From contig NZ_RCHN01000037.1 in NCBI RefSeq assembly GCF_003671495.1, positions 1-64,000 of the forward strand: a DNA stretch of 64,000 nt, given 5' to 3'. Below, piece after piece: positions 1-8,636 of the stretch. The translations under genes and the position numbers were made by a program. Below the pieces are notes generated by a model that did not search any database, had not been told where the DNA came from, and saw only the letters and a list, made by a program, of their open reading frames with translations. Source of the stretch: Ketobacter sp. (lineage in GTDB: Bacteria > Pseudomonadota > Gammaproteobacteria > Pseudomonadales > Ketobacteraceae). Each line of letters opens with the position of its first letter. Position 1 is the first letter of the stretch.

Positions 1-190
1 TTTGAGGTACCATTTTGGATAGCGGCTTTTAGTGTGGGTTTTTGTGTAGGAACTTGAATTCTAACACTTTAAGCCGCTTCTTCCTTCCTCATGCTACCTT
101 CTTCATGAGAAATCCGGGCTAGGAGTGCGAACTCAGCAAAACGAACATATTGAAGATCACATTTTTTAAAGATCACGAGGACACAACACC
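1..190. other. Non-coding leader upstream of the acetaldehyde dehydrogenase gene
   Basis: No convincing ORF is seen here. The stretch is AT-richer than its surroundings and ends in the leader of the first gene. An 8-bp direct repeat, AAGATCAC, occurs at 153-160 and again at 169-176, flanking a T6 run. A GAGG at 177-180 lies about 10 nt before the ATG at 191 and is the likely ribosome binding site. No -10/-35 pair could be assigned with confidence. Confidence 0.4.
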
Positions 191-1084
191 ATGTCACAAA
201 AACTCAGGGCCGCCATCATCGGCCCCGGCAACATCGGCACCGACCTGCTCATGAAAGCCATGCGCAGTGATTGGATCGAACCGGTCTGGATGGTGGGCAT
301 CGAAGAATCCGAAGGCATCAAACGGGCCCGGGACTTCGGCATGAAAGTCTCCACCAGTGGCGTGGACGGCATGCTTCCACACATGCAGGACGACAACATC
401 CAGATCGCCTTCGACGCCACCTCCGCCTACGTACATGCAGAAAACTCCCGCAAGGTGAACGAACAGGGCGCCATCATGATCGACCTGACCCCGGCGGCCA
501 TCGGTCCCTACTGCATTCCCCCGGTTAACCTGCAAAACCTGCTCAGTGAAGGCCGCAAAAACAACGTCAACATGGTCACCTGCGGCGGCCAGGCCACCAT
601 CCCCATGGTGGCGGCGGTAAGCCGGGTGCAACCGGTCTCCTATGGCGAGATCGTGGCCACCGTGGCCTCTAAATCCGTGGGCCCCGGCACCCGCAAAAAC
701 ATCGATGAATTCACCCGCACCACCGCCGGCGCCATTGAAAAAATCGGCGGCGCCAAACAGGGCAAAGCCATCATCATTGTGAATCCGGCAGAGCCCCCGC
801 TGATCATGCGCGACACCGTGCACTGCCTTACCGAAAGCGAACCGGATCAGGACAAAATCCTCGCCTCCATCCACGCCATGGTGGCCGACGTGCAGCAATA
901 CGTGCCCGGCTATCAGCTTACCAATGATCCGGTATTCGACGGCAATCGCGTCACCATCTTCCTGCAGGTGGAAGGTCTGGGGGATTTTCTGCCGAAATAT
1001 TCCGGCAACCTGGACATCATGACCGCCGCCGCCCTGCGCACCGCGGAAATGTACGCCGAAGCCCTGTCCAAAGGAGCACTGTAA
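191..1084 (+). CDS. Acetaldehyde dehydrogenase (acetylating)
   Basis: Oxidises acetaldehyde with NAD+ and CoA to acetyl-CoA. This is the last step of the catechol/steroid meta-cleavage lower pathway (DmpF/BphJ/MhpF/HsaG family). The 297-residue length is typical. Residues 11-16 (GPGNIG) form the Rossmann dinucleotide loop, and the catalytic cysteine is expected at C131 in the TCGGQATIP motif. The stop codon overlaps the next ATG by one base, so the two products are probably translationally coupled. This fits the family, where dehydrogenase and aldolase form a channelling complex. No hydratase or ring-cleavage gene is visible in the window, so the upstream pathway genes must lie elsewhere. Confidence 0.95.
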   Translation: MSQKLRAAIIGPGNIGTDLLMKAMRSDWIEPVWMVGIEESEGIKRARDFGMKVSTSGVDGMLPHMQDDNIQIAFDATSAYVHAENSRKVNEQGAIMIDLTPAAIGPYCIPPVNLQNLLSEGRKNNVNMVTCGGQATIPMVAAVSRVQPVSYGEIVATVASKSVGPGTRKNIDEFTRTTAGAIEKIGGAKQGKAIIIVNPAEPPLIMRDTVHCLTESEPDQDKILASIHAMVADVQQYVPGYQLTNDPVFDGNRVTIFLQVEGLGDFLPKYSGNLDIMTAAALRTAEMYAEALSKGAL

Positions 1085-2115
1085 TGAATTTCAAAGGCAA
1101 GAAAATCACCCTCCACGACATGTGCCTGCGGGATGGCATGCACCCCAAACGTCACCAGATCAGCATTGACCAGATGATCGATATTGCCTGCGCCCTGGAC
1201 GACGCCGGCGTACCCCTGATTGAAGTCACCCACGGCGACGGCCTGGGCGGTGCATCGGTAAACTATGGCTTCCCTGCCGCATCCGATGAGGCCTATCTGG
1301 ACGCGGTGATTCCCAAACTGAAACAGGCCAAGGTGTCTGTCCTGCTGCTGCCCGGCATTGGCACGGTGGATCATTTGAAAATGGCGGCCGACATGGGCGT
1401 GGGCACCATCCGCGTGGCCACCCACTGCACCGAGGCGGATGTCTCCGAGCAACACATCGGCATGGCCCGCCAGATGGGCCTGGATACCGTAGGCTTTTTG
1501 ATGATGGCGCACATGATCAGTGCCGAGGAACTGCTGCAGCAGGCCCTGCTGATGGAAAGCTACGGCGCCAACTGCATCTACTGCACCGACTCCGCCGGTT
1601 ACATGCTGCCCCACGAAGTCAGCGAGCGCATCAGCCTGCTGCGCAGCACATTAAAAGCGGACACCGAGCTGGGTTTCCACGGCCATCACAACCTGGCATT
1701 GGGCGTGGCCAACTCCATGGCGGCGGTGGCAGCCGGTGCCAACCGCATCGACGGCTCCGCCGCAGGTCTCGGCGCCGGTGCCGGCAACACCCCCCTGGAA
1801 ATCTTCGCCGCCGTGCTGGACCGCATGGAAGCCGACACCGGCGTGGATATTTTCAAATTGATGGCCGTGGCGGAGGAAAAGATCATCCCCATCATGGACC
1901 ATCTGGTGCGGGTGGACCGGGATTCCCTGGTGCTGGGCTATGCCGGCGTGTATTCCTCGTTCCTGCTGTTTGCCAAGCGGGCCGGGGCCAAATACGGCGT
2001 GCCGTCACAGGATATTCTGCTGGAAATGGCCAAGCGCAAAGCCATCGGCGGGCAGGAGGACCTGATCGAAGATGTGGCCATGCAGCTGGCCAAAGCACAA
2101 GCGAAAGCCAGTTAA
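1084..2115 (+). CDS. dmpG: 4-hydroxy-2-oxovalerate aldolase
   Basis: Class II, metal-dependent pyruvate aldolase that splits 4-hydroxy-2-oxovalerate (or its longer steroid-derived analogue) into pyruvate and an aldehyde for the preceding dehydrogenase. The 343 aa length fits the DmpG/BphI/MhpE/HsaF family. The N-terminal LRDGMH motif supplies R16 and D17. The metal-binding HxH is H199 and H201 in GFHGHHNLA. The second residue block reads HDMCLRDG rather than the more common DTTLRDG, a mild divergence. It is co-transcribed with the acetaldehyde dehydrogenase (one-base stop/start overlap). Whether the substrate comes from aromatics or sterols cannot be told from sequence. Confidence 0.95.
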   Translation: MNFKGKKITLHDMCLRDGMHPKRHQISIDQMIDIACALDDAGVPLIEVTHGDGLGGASVNYGFPAASDEAYLDAVIPKLKQAKVSVLLLPGIGTVDHLKMAADMGVGTIRVATHCTEADVSEQHIGMARQMGLDTVGFLMMAHMISAEELLQQALLMESYGANCIYCTDSAGYMLPHEVSERISLLRSTLKADTELGFHGHHNLALGVANSMAAVAAGANRIDGSAAGLGAGAGNTPLEIFAAVLDRMEADTGVDIFKLMAVAEEKIIPIMDHLVRVDRDSLVLGYAGVYSSFLLFAKRAGAKYGVPSQDILLEMAKRKAIGGQEDLIEDVAMQLAKAQAKAS

Positions 2116-2130
2116 GCCTCTGAATTGCAT

Positions 2131-2169
2131 CACGCTTTCCACCCACATCACGCGTTCAGGAAAAGCGTG
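2131..2169. repeat. Stem-loop just downstream of the aldolase gene
   Basis: CACGCTTT at 2131-2138 is complementary to AAAGCGTG at 2162-2169. The stem extends by two further pairs if one A is bulged. There is no T-tract after it, so it is a weak candidate terminator or mRNA 3'-end structure for the two-gene operon. Confidence 0.3.
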
Positions 2170-2174
2170 GGAAA

Positions 2175-2239
2175 GTTTTGGGAGTTTAGAAGTAAGTAAG
2201 GTAGTATCGGCTGTATAACAAACGCTAGACTCCCAAAAC
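2175..2239. promoter_or_regulatory. 11-bp inverted repeat upstream of the luxR-type gene
   Basis: GTTTTGGGAGT at 2175-2185 and ACTCCCAAAAC at 2229-2239 are perfect reverse complements separated by 43 bp. They lie 54-118 bp upstream of the regulator's ATG. The spacing is compatible with a looped operator or a long-range hairpin in the leader. A regulatory role is inferred from position only. Confidence 0.4.
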
Positions 2240-2292
2240 CATAAGACTTGCCTGATTACCACGATTGTGAAGCAAGCCAATGAGAAGTGCCC

Positions 2293-3438
2293 ATGTCCCT
2301 CAACATCGACAACGTTGCCCTGTCTGATCTGCTGTGCTCCCTGTATGGCTCGGCGGCTTCCTCCCAGGCCACCAACAAGGACTTTCTCACCCGCCTGAAA
2401 GGGATGCTGAATCTGCAGCACGCCACCCTGATTGTGCGCCCCCCCACCACCCATGATGCGGGGCTGATCTACACCAGCGGCGAAGACAGCGACGTTGCCC
2501 TGCTGGGCACCGAGGAAGGCAGCTACACCCAACTGTACGCCCAGGACCCGTTGATCAACCTGCCCCTGAAAGAGGTGGTGACCCTGGATGAGCACACGCC
2601 GCGGGCACAATTGTTAAAGAGCGAATATTACGAACTCTTCCTCGAACCCTTTGATATTTATTACATCGCCGGTATCGACTGGGCCTATGACAAAAATTCC
2701 CGCATCTCCATCCGTTTCACCCGGGAAAAAAAGCAGGGCAACTTCACTGAAGAGGAAAAGGAGTTCCTGCGTTTGCTGATCCCACACCTGGAACAGTCGG
2801 TGGCACTGGGCATTCAACTGCGGCAACTGGATTCCGAACGCCAGATCTATGCAGACTCCATTGCCCGCCGCTCCATCGGCATTTTCACCCTGGACAAGCA
2901 AGGGGCCATCCTGCAATCCAACACCAAGGCAGAGCAGTTCCTGAAAGCCGCCGACGGTTTTCATCAGGCCCAGAACAAGATCAAGCTCAACAACAGCTCC
3001 CTCAATGAAACCTTCAACAAGCAGGTGCACGATGCCATTGACCTGGTGCGGCGCAACGAACGGGCCCAGGTGTACGCGCTATCGGTACCGCGGGATAACG
3101 GCAAACAACCTTACCAGTTGCTGATCAAGCCCCTGCCGGTGGCCCCCCACGACGAATCCGATGTCACCCCCTATGTCACCGTGCTGATCCAGGATCCGGA
3201 GAAAAACCTGGAGATCTCGGTGCGCACCCTGATGGACCTGTACCAGCTCACCATGTCCGAGGCCACCATCGCCATTCTGCTGGCGGAGGGCCACACCACC
3301 GACGAAGTGGCGGCCGAACTGGACATCAAAAAGAACACGGTGCGCGCCCATTTGCGCTCCATGTTCGTGAAGATGGGCGTCACCCAGCAGTCCATGCTGG
3401 TGACCCTGGTGTTGACGAGTCTGGCCTCGGCACAATAA
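2293..3438 (+). CDS. LuxR-family helix-turn-helix transcriptional regulator
   Basis: DNA-binding regulator of 381 aa. The C-terminal 65 residues carry a GerE/LuxR-type HTH: LTMSEATIAILLAEGHTTDEVAAEL, then the recognition helix KKNTVRAHLRSM. The N-terminal ~300 residues form a PAS/GAF-like sensory region with no motif I can name (a long helical span at about 140-200, then SIGIFTLDKQGAILQSN resembling a PAS start). No receiver Asp pocket or autoinducer-domain signature was recognised. I place the start at ATG 2293, preceded by GAGAAG; an in-frame GTG lies two codons upstream. The large inverted repeat upstream may be its own operator. Confidence 0.8.
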   Translation: MSLNIDNVALSDLLCSLYGSAASSQATNKDFLTRLKGMLNLQHATLIVRPPTTHDAGLIYTSGEDSDVALLGTEEGSYTQLYAQDPLINLPLKEVVTLDEHTPRAQLLKSEYYELFLEPFDIYYIAGIDWAYDKNSRISIRFTREKKQGNFTEEEKEFLRLLIPHLEQSVALGIQLRQLDSERQIYADSIARRSIGIFTLDKQGAILQSNTKAEQFLKAADGFHQAQNKIKLNNSSLNETFNKQVHDAIDLVRRNERAQVYALSVPRDNGKQPYQLLIKPLPVAPHDESDVTPYVTVLIQDPEKNLEISVRTLMDLYQLTMSEATIAILLAEGHTTDEVAAELDIKKNTVRAHLRSMFVKMGVTQQSMLVTLVLTSLASAQ

Positions 3439-3472
3439 CCTATCGGCCACGTATAACAATAAGGACAGCACC

Positions 3473-4033
3473 GTGGCACTGATTATTCTGGGCATTATTC
3501 TCTGGTCCGTGGTTCACCTGATTCCCGCTGTAACCCCCGGCATCAAAGCCCGCTGGCAAGGGGCCCTGGGCAAAAACGGCTATCGCGCCAGCTTCTCACT
3601 GCTGATTCTCGCGGCGCTGCTGATGATGGTCATGGGCTGGCGGCATTCCCTGCCAATCTACCTTTACACCCTGTCTGAGCAGATTCACCTGGCCACCATC
3701 GGCATCATGACCTTTGCGGTGGTGCTGTTTGTGGCGGCCAAGTTACCCTCCCGCCTGAAGCGGATCATCCGTCACCCGCAGCTCACCGGGGTGGCCCTGT
3801 GGGCATTGGCCCATTTGCTGGCCAACGGGGATTCCCGCTCAGTGGCCCTGTTCGGGGGTTTGCTGACCTGGTCGGTGATTGAAATCATTGTGATCAATCG
3901 GCGGGAGGGCCAATGGCAGAAACCGCCTGCCAAAGGCCTTTACATTGAAGTGCTGTTACTGGGCATCAGCGCGGCGGTATTTGTGGGCCTGATCATGGCC
4001 CACCCCTACCTGTCCGGCATCAAACTGGGCTAA
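3473..4033 (+). CDS. NnrU-family membrane protein
   Basis: Integral membrane protein of 186 aa with about five hydrophobic segments (roughly 1-20, 40-58, 68-88, 103-125, 158-178). The pattern SVVHLIPAVTPGIKARWQGALG near the N-terminus, RHPQLTGVALWALAHLLANGD in the middle and a final HPYLSG are characteristic of the NnrU/isoprenoid-processing-like family. The biochemical role is unknown; NnrU was first noted in nitric-oxide-related gene clusters, but no denitrification gene is present here. The start is GTG at 3473, preceded by AAGGA at 3460-3464. It follows the LuxR gene by 34 bp and may be co-transcribed. Confidence 0.8.
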   Translation: MALIILGIILWSVVHLIPAVTPGIKARWQGALGKNGYRASFSLLILAALLMMVMGWRHSLPIYLYTLSEQIHLATIGIMTFAVVLFVAAKLPSRLKRIIRHPQLTGVALWALAHLLANGDSRSVALFGGLLTWSVIEIIVINRREGQWQKPPAKGLYIEVLLLGISAAVFVGLIMAHPYLSGIKLG

Positions 4034-5349
4034 CTCACATGGGCGGGGTGATCGGCTCCCGGTTGAATGATGTCTTTCTCCTCGCCATCAAAATAGGCAT
4101 CCAGCAGACGGATTTGCCGCTCCCGCAGACGTTCCGCAAACAAGGCCCGGGCGGTGCGGCCCCGCATGCGATGGTACAGGTGCTGAGCCAGGCGCAACGG
4201 CGCGCTGACCACCGGATACCAGGGCAGAGCCAGCAGGGGCATGCCCAACTGCTTGCGCTGCAATGGCCCCAGAATCAGCGCCGAATTGCTGATGTGCTTG
4301 TGATAATGGTATTTGCGCAACACCCTGGTCAGCCCCGGTTTGGATTCCAGGCCGGGCATACGCCGGGTCAGGGGTTCATCCCGCAGCGCCTCCCCCAGAA
4401 AGCGGATCTTCTCATCCGGTACATTGTGTGTCAGAAAGGTGTGGTACAGCTTACGCAGGCCATCGCGCTCGGTCAGTGCCAGCCACTGCTCGTCCACCCC
4501 CAGCAGCCAGCCGATGTAACGCCACATGTGCATCACCGCTTTTGACTGCCCCGGGGTGACCGGCACCCCGAACATGCGCACCCCCATCAGGGTCACCGGG
4601 CCGAATGCCAGATAGGTGGCCAGCATGTCCATCTGGTTGATGGGCAGTCCCCATTTTTCATGCTGCCACTGAGGCTTGGTGTTGAGGTTACGGCGCACCA
4701 GGGCATGCACCATGCGCACCCGGATGGTGGTGATAAAGCCCTCACCAAAGCGATCCAGTCCGCCGGGTTCGGTCACGTCGTTCAACCACTTGCCGGTCTC
4801 CCCCAGGCGCAGGGAGGTTTTCTTGCTCAACGCCCCGGTCATGGCCAGGGCCTGGTTGAGGGTATTGAAATAGGCATAGCCCCCCATCAACGCCATGTCC
4901 CGCAGCACATAAAAGGCCACATCGCCGGCGAAGTGACTGGCGCCAATCCCCTCCTCCATCAGATCCCGATCCAGCCAGTCCGGGTCCTGGTCGATGTGCT
5001 GGAAAAACGCCTTCAACTCAGCCGGGGCATCCGCAACGGACTCAATCCCCCTCATAAGAGCCTGGTCGAACTGCCGCTTGCGCTGGCCAGGATTACTCTC
5101 AAACATCCAGGCCACCACCTTATCCATGGCCTCATCCCCTTGCCAAAGCGCGTCGGTGACCTGCAGCCACTCCTGCTCACTGGGGGCCAGTGGGGCGCCA
5201 AACACCCACTGGGCAATGCGCTTGGGAATCCACTGCCGACTGGCTTTCTCCCAGGGCAACGCCCGGCTGGGAATGGTGGTGGTATCGGGGTGTTGGGGAT
5301 TGGATTGCGGTGTGGGATCAGGGAAAGATACTGCTGTGTTTTCCATCAT
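4030..5349 (-). CDS. Oxygenase MpaB family protein (DUF2236), copy 1
   Basis: Protein of 439 aa of the DUF2236/MpaB family, whose characterised members are heme b oxygenases (latex-clearing protein, fungal MpaB). Diagnostic blocks are the GDVAFYVLRDMALMGGYAY segment, RLGETGKWLNDVTEPGG, then FITTIRVRMVHALVRR with the RxxxxHAxxR heme-pocket-like pattern, and WRYIGWLLGVDEQWLALT. There is no signal peptide. It is divergent from a TetR gene across a 155-bp region with a palindrome over its predicted promoter, so TetR repression is likely. The 3' end overlaps the convergent nnrU-like gene by 4 bp. A second family member lies at 35.2-36.4 kb. The substrate is unknown; a hydrophobic isoprenoid, lipid or sterol is my inference. 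Confidence 0.85.
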   Translation of the reverse strand: MMENTAVSFPDPTPQSNPQHPDTTTIPSRALPWEKASRQWIPKRIAQWVFGAPLAPSEQEWLQVTDALWQGDEAMDKVVAWMFESNPGQRKRQFDQALMRGIESVADAPAELKAFFQHIDQDPDWLDRDLMEEGIGASHFAGDVAFYVLRDMALMGGYAYFNTLNQALAMTGALSKKTSLRLGETGKWLNDVTEPGGLDRFGEGFITTIRVRMVHALVRRNLNTKPQWQHEKWGLPINQMDMLATYLAFGPVTLMGVRMFGVPVTPGQSKAVMHMWRYIGWLLGVDEQWLALTERDGLRKLYHTFLTHNVPDEKIRFLGEALRDEPLTRRMPGLESKPGLTRVLRKYHYHKHISNSALILGPLQRKQLGMPLLALPWYPVVSAPLRLAQHLYHRMRGRTARALFAERLRERQIRLLDAYFDGEEKDIIQPGADHPAHVS

Positions 5350-5388
5350 TCAGTTCGCCTGTTCGCTGTGGACTTGATCGGTGGACAA

Positions 5389-5417
5389 GATATAGACACT
5401 CACTTTAAAATGAGCAA
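5389..5417 (-). promoter_or_regulatory. Predicted promoter of the MpaB copy 1 gene
   Basis: On the minus strand a -35-like TTGCTC (5417-5412) and a -10-like TATATC (5394-5389) are separated by exactly 17 bp, about 40 bp upstream of the ATG. The -35 lies inside an imperfect palindrome at 5410-5425. Confidence 0.4.
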
Positions 5418-5425
5418 CTACTCAT
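5410..5425. promoter_or_regulatory. Candidate TetR operator palindrome
   Basis: ATGAG-CAACTA-CTCAT: two perfect 5-bp half-sites around a 6-bp centre, in the divergent promoter region and covering the predicted -35 of the MpaB gene. Size and position suit a TetR-family operator acting on both genes. Confidence 0.45.
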
Positions 5426-5504
5426 ATTCAACTCGCATTTACCAGAACTCACCGAGCCATTTAAAATCAGCCACTTACAGTGAAACCCAGAGGTCGAACC
5501 GGCC

Positions 5505-6110
5505 ATGAGAAAGGCCCCCAAGCAGAAACGCTCGCGGGAAATGGTGTCAAGACTGCTGGACGCCACCGCCGCCACCATCGCCCGCCGGGGTCTGGACGGC
5601 ACCACCACCAACCACATCGCGGACCAGGCCGGGGTGAGCATCGGCTCGGTGTACCAGTACTTCCCCGACAAAGAGGCCCTGGTGGAATCCCTCCTTACCC
5701 GCATGGGCGAGCAGGCCGGCCGGCGCTTCCGCCAGCAGGCCAAAAAAGTGGACATCGACACCATGAATCTGCAGCAGGTGGCCTTAAGTGCCATCCAGTT
5801 CGGGATTTACTCCATCCGCCGGGACCCACTCACCTACGAAATGATCCGCAATTGGAGCCGGGTTCCCATCCACAAATTGTTGGACCCGTTGGAGCAGGCC
5901 TTCCTGGTGGCGGCGCAACCCTATTTCCTCAAGCATTACAGCAACTACCCTGTGCACAACCTGGAAACCAAATTGTATGTGGTGATCAACTCCACCATTT
6001 TCACCGCCATCCGCTACGTGATTCAGGACGATTCCATGATTGAGGAAAAAGAATTGGTGGCCACCCTCAGCGATATGATTGTGCGCACACTGGAACCCGT
6101 CGTGCACTGA
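5505..6110 (+). CDS. TetR/AcrR family transcriptional regulator
   Basis: Repressor of 201 aa. The N-terminal TetR DNA-binding domain covers residues 8-60, with the recognition segment TTNHIADQAGVSIGSVYQYFPDKEAL. The C-terminal ~140 residues form an all-helical ligand domain with no recognisable specificity signature. It is transcribed divergently from the MpaB oxygenase gene, the usual arrangement for a local repressor, with a candidate operator between them. The inducer is presumably the oxygenase substrate or product (inference). AGAGG about 10 nt upstream serves the ATG. Confidence 0.9.
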   Translation: MRKAPKQKRSREMVSRLLDATAATIARRGLDGTTTNHIADQAGVSIGSVYQYFPDKEALVESLLTRMGEQAGRRFRQQAKKVDIDTMNLQQVALSAIQFGIYSIRRDPLTYEMIRNWSRVPIHKLLDPLEQAFLVAAQPYFLKHYSNYPVHNLETKLYVVINSTIFTAIRYVIQDDSMIEEKELVATLSDMIVRTLEPVVH

Positions 6111-6212
6111 GCCGATTCCCGACCCGCGCCCCCACCCGACCTGCTGTCATCAAGTTGACCCATAACTGCCCCATGCTGTTCACCGATTCTGCCAAGAAGG
6201 TAAGCAGCGTCC

Positions 6213-7367
6213 ATGCTGGTAGCCACTCTCACACACATACCGCGCTTATTGCGTTACAGTTTTTTGCCGGTGGCCGATGGCGCCTACAGTCGGTTCTCCT
6301 GGCAGCGCTTGCTGGTGATGCTGCTGTTCTGGCCCCTGTTTGCCGGCTACCTGTTAATTACCGGGTTGTTCCTGTGGCTGGACCATTGCTTCTTTCCACA
6401 GTTCCGAAAAGTCGAGGTACGGGCGCCGGTGTTTGTGCTGGGCATTCCCCGCAGCGGCACCACTTTCCTGCATCGCCTGCTGGCGGGTGATCAGGAGCGC
6501 TTCACCACCATGACGCTATGGGAACTGATCTTCGCCCCTTCCATCACCCAACGCGCGTTGTGGCGCGGCCTGGGCACACTGGACCGGCTCATCGGCAAAC
6601 CCGCGCAACGATTACTGGGTTGGATTGAAAACAAAATCTTTTCCGGACTGGACGGCGTGCACAGCACGCGGCTCCATGATCCCGAAGAAGACTATCTGGC
6701 GTTGATTCCGGTGCTGCAGTGTTTTCTGCTGGTGTTACCGTTCGGCGATCCACGCTTTCTGGACTTGAGCCGCTTTGATGATGCCGCCAGTGCGCAGCAG
6801 AAATCCCGCCTGTTACGCTTTTATCGGGGCTTGATTCAGCGCCACCTGTATGTGCACGGTGTCGACAAAATCTTCCTCTCCAAAAACCCCAGTTTCACCC
6901 CCATGCTCAACACCCTGGCAAGCGGTTTCAGCGATGCGCGTTTTATTGCCTGCGTACGCAACCCGAACCAGGCCGTGCCGTCGCAGGTCAGTTCCATTCT
7001 GGTGGGCGCGCGCTTGTTCAGCGGCCATGTAGACACCGGCTGGTGGCGCACCCATTTGATGGACATGCTGGCCTACTACTATCAGCACCTGATGCGGCAT
7101 TTGCCGGCCCTGTTGCAAGCTCACTCGGTGGTGCGCATGGAACAGCTCGCCGCCGATCCCCAGCAACACATTGAACAACTCTACCGAGCCTTTGGCTTGA
7201 CCCCATCGCATACCTATCAGCACTGGCTGCAGGCCGAAGCGGACAAGGCCCGTCACTATCGCAGCGGGCATCAGTATCAGGGGCACCGGCTCGGCATTTC
7301 CGCAGACGCGCTGTTCACCCAATTCAATTTTGTGTACCAGCAATTGGGCTATGAAGCAGCGGAATAA
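6213..7367 (+). CDS. Sulfotransferase family protein (membrane-anchored)
   Basis: Transfers a sulfuryl group from PAPS to a hydroxyl acceptor, by family. The 5'-phosphosulfate loop is GIPRSGTTFLHRLL at residues 77-90. The 3'-phosphate motif region is FIACVRNPNQAVPS, with R249 and N250. A hydrophobic segment at about residues 33-57 (LLVMLLFWPLFAGYLLITGLF) precedes the catalytic domain, so the enzyme is probably tethered to the inner membrane facing the cytoplasm. Downstream come a glycosyltransferase and a deacetylase-like gene on the same strand, which suggests sulfation of a glycolipid or polysaccharide. The acceptor is unknown. It is close to the 'sulfotransferase_3' group often found in marine proteobacteria. 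Confidence 0.85.
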   Translation: MLVATLTHIPRLLRYSFLPVADGAYSRFSWQRLLVMLLFWPLFAGYLLITGLFLWLDHCFFPQFRKVEVRAPVFVLGIPRSGTTFLHRLLAGDQERFTTMTLWELIFAPSITQRALWRGLGTLDRLIGKPAQRLLGWIENKIFSGLDGVHSTRLHDPEEDYLALIPVLQCFLLVLPFGDPRFLDLSRFDDAASAQQKSRLLRFYRGLIQRHLYVHGVDKIFLSKNPSFTPMLNTLASGFSDARFIACVRNPNQAVPSQVSSILVGARLFSGHVDTGWWRTHLMDMLAYYYQHLMRHLPALLQAHSVVRMEQLAADPQQHIEQLYRAFGLTPSHTYQHWLQAEADKARHYRSGHQYQGHRLGISADALFTQFNFVYQQLGYEAAE

Positions 7368-7448
7368 TTTGAAACAAGTTGGTGATGGCGCCGTAACACA
7401 AATTCCATATTCAAGCGGGATACTGCCCAAGAATCGGACTAAGGCACG

Positions 7449-8615
7449 ATGATGAACTCAGAACTTCGCATACTGTTTATTGTTGACGCCATTCAGGGCC
7501 GCAACGGCGTTGGCACCTACTTTCAGGATCTGGCCTGTCACCTGGAAAAACGGGTGGCGCAGGTGGAGCTGGTGGCACCCAGCCTGGAGACACCGCACCC
7601 CTGCCAGGGCATAGCCCTGCCCATGCCCGGAGATGCCACCCAAAAGGTGTTCCTGCCGCGCATGCGCAGACTCACCCAGCTGGCCATGGCCATGAAACCC
7701 CATGTGATTGTGGTGCCCGGCCCCGGCCTGTTTGCGGTGGCGGGTTTCTGGCTGGCGTCCAAACTCAGCATTCCGGTGTGCATGACCCATCAAACGGATT
7801 ATTCCAAACTGGTGGACCTGTATTGGCAAGGCTTCACCGGGCGCTTCGCCCAAACCATGCTGGCCTGGACCAACCTGTTCATGTTCCGTGGCAGCACCAG
7901 CATTGCCACCATCAGCCAGCCCCAGGTGCAGCAATTGCGACGCCAGGGCATTCCCCATCCGCATCTGGTGGGCACCACCCTGGCGCCGGAATTCATCGAA
8001 CCGGCCATCTCCGAGCCCAGGCAACACATTAAAAAGATTCTGTTCGTAGGGCGCCTGGCTGCGGAAAAAAACCTGCACCATTTTCTGGAGCTGGCCACAC
8101 AAAGACCGGATCTGCAATTCAGCATCGTCGGTGACGGCCCCTTGCGCGCCATGGTGGAACAACAGGTCAAACGCAGCCACAACCTGGCGTTCCTGGGCTG
8201 GTGTCCCCGTCAGACGGTGCGCCAACAGGTGGATCAACACGATCTGTTGATCCTGCCTTCGTCGGTGGAAGCGTTCGGTACCGTGGCTCTGGAAGCCATG
8301 GCCCGCAAACGCCTGGTACTGACCACACCGGCCTGTGGCATCAACGACTGGAAAACCCTGGCCAAAGGCCTGGTGGTGATGGAAGCGGGGGAAACCCTGT
8401 TGCAGGCACTGCAGCGGATCGAAGCCCTGCCCACAGCCGAGCGGGCCTACATTTGCCAGCAAGGTTACCGCGGTGCCCGGCAGTTGAATGAAGACACCCT
8501 GGACCAATGGTTATCGGTGTTGCAGATTACCGCCAACAAAGCCCATCTGCTGCCACGACCGATTCCCTCCGCCACCTTTGCCGTGTTGCGGCGGCTGGCA
8601 GCGTATCAAACCTGA
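7449..8615 (+). CDS. GT-B glycosyltransferase (family 4-like)
   Basis: Retaining GT-B glycosyltransferase of 388 aa. The N-terminal half holds the acceptor-domain motif GRNGVGTYFQDL (residues 17-28). The C-terminal nucleotide-sugar domain starts at ILFVGRLAAEKNLHHFLEL (G201, R202, K207), followed by VGDGPLR and the EX7E motif with E274 and E282 in PSSVEAFGTVALEAMA. The closest named relatives by pattern are the GT4 mannosyl/sulfoquinovosyl transferases acting on lipids. AAGG precedes two adjacent ATG codons at 7449 and 7452. It lies between a sulfotransferase and a deacetylase-like gene, which points to glycolipid or exopolysaccharide decoration; sugar and acceptor are not known. Confidence 0.88.
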   Translation: MMNSELRILFIVDAIQGRNGVGTYFQDLACHLEKRVAQVELVAPSLETPHPCQGIALPMPGDATQKVFLPRMRRLTQLAMAMKPHVIVVPGPGLFAVAGFWLASKLSIPVCMTHQTDYSKLVDLYWQGFTGRFAQTMLAWTNLFMFRGSTSIATISQPQVQQLRRQGIPHPHLVGTTLAPEFIEPAISEPRQHIKKILFVGRLAAEKNLHHFLELATQRPDLQFSIVGDGPLRAMVEQQVKRSHNLAFLGWCPRQTVRQQVDQHDLLILPSSVEAFGTVALEAMARKRLVLTTPACGINDWKTLAKGLVVMEAGETLLQALQRIEALPTAERAYICQQGYRGARQLNEDTLDQWLSVLQITANKAHLLPRPIPSATFAVLRRLAAYQT

Positions 8616-8636
8616 CTTTCAATAGGGATACAGCGA

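Noticed and set aside
153-176. AAGATCAC direct repeat as an operator
   Set aside because: It lies in the leader next to the ribosome site, is only 8 bp, and its 16-bp period does not fit a helical turn well. Too weak to claim a regulator site.
3473-4033. NnrU-like gene as evidence for denitrification
   Set aside because: No nir, nor or nos gene is in the window and the family is widespread.
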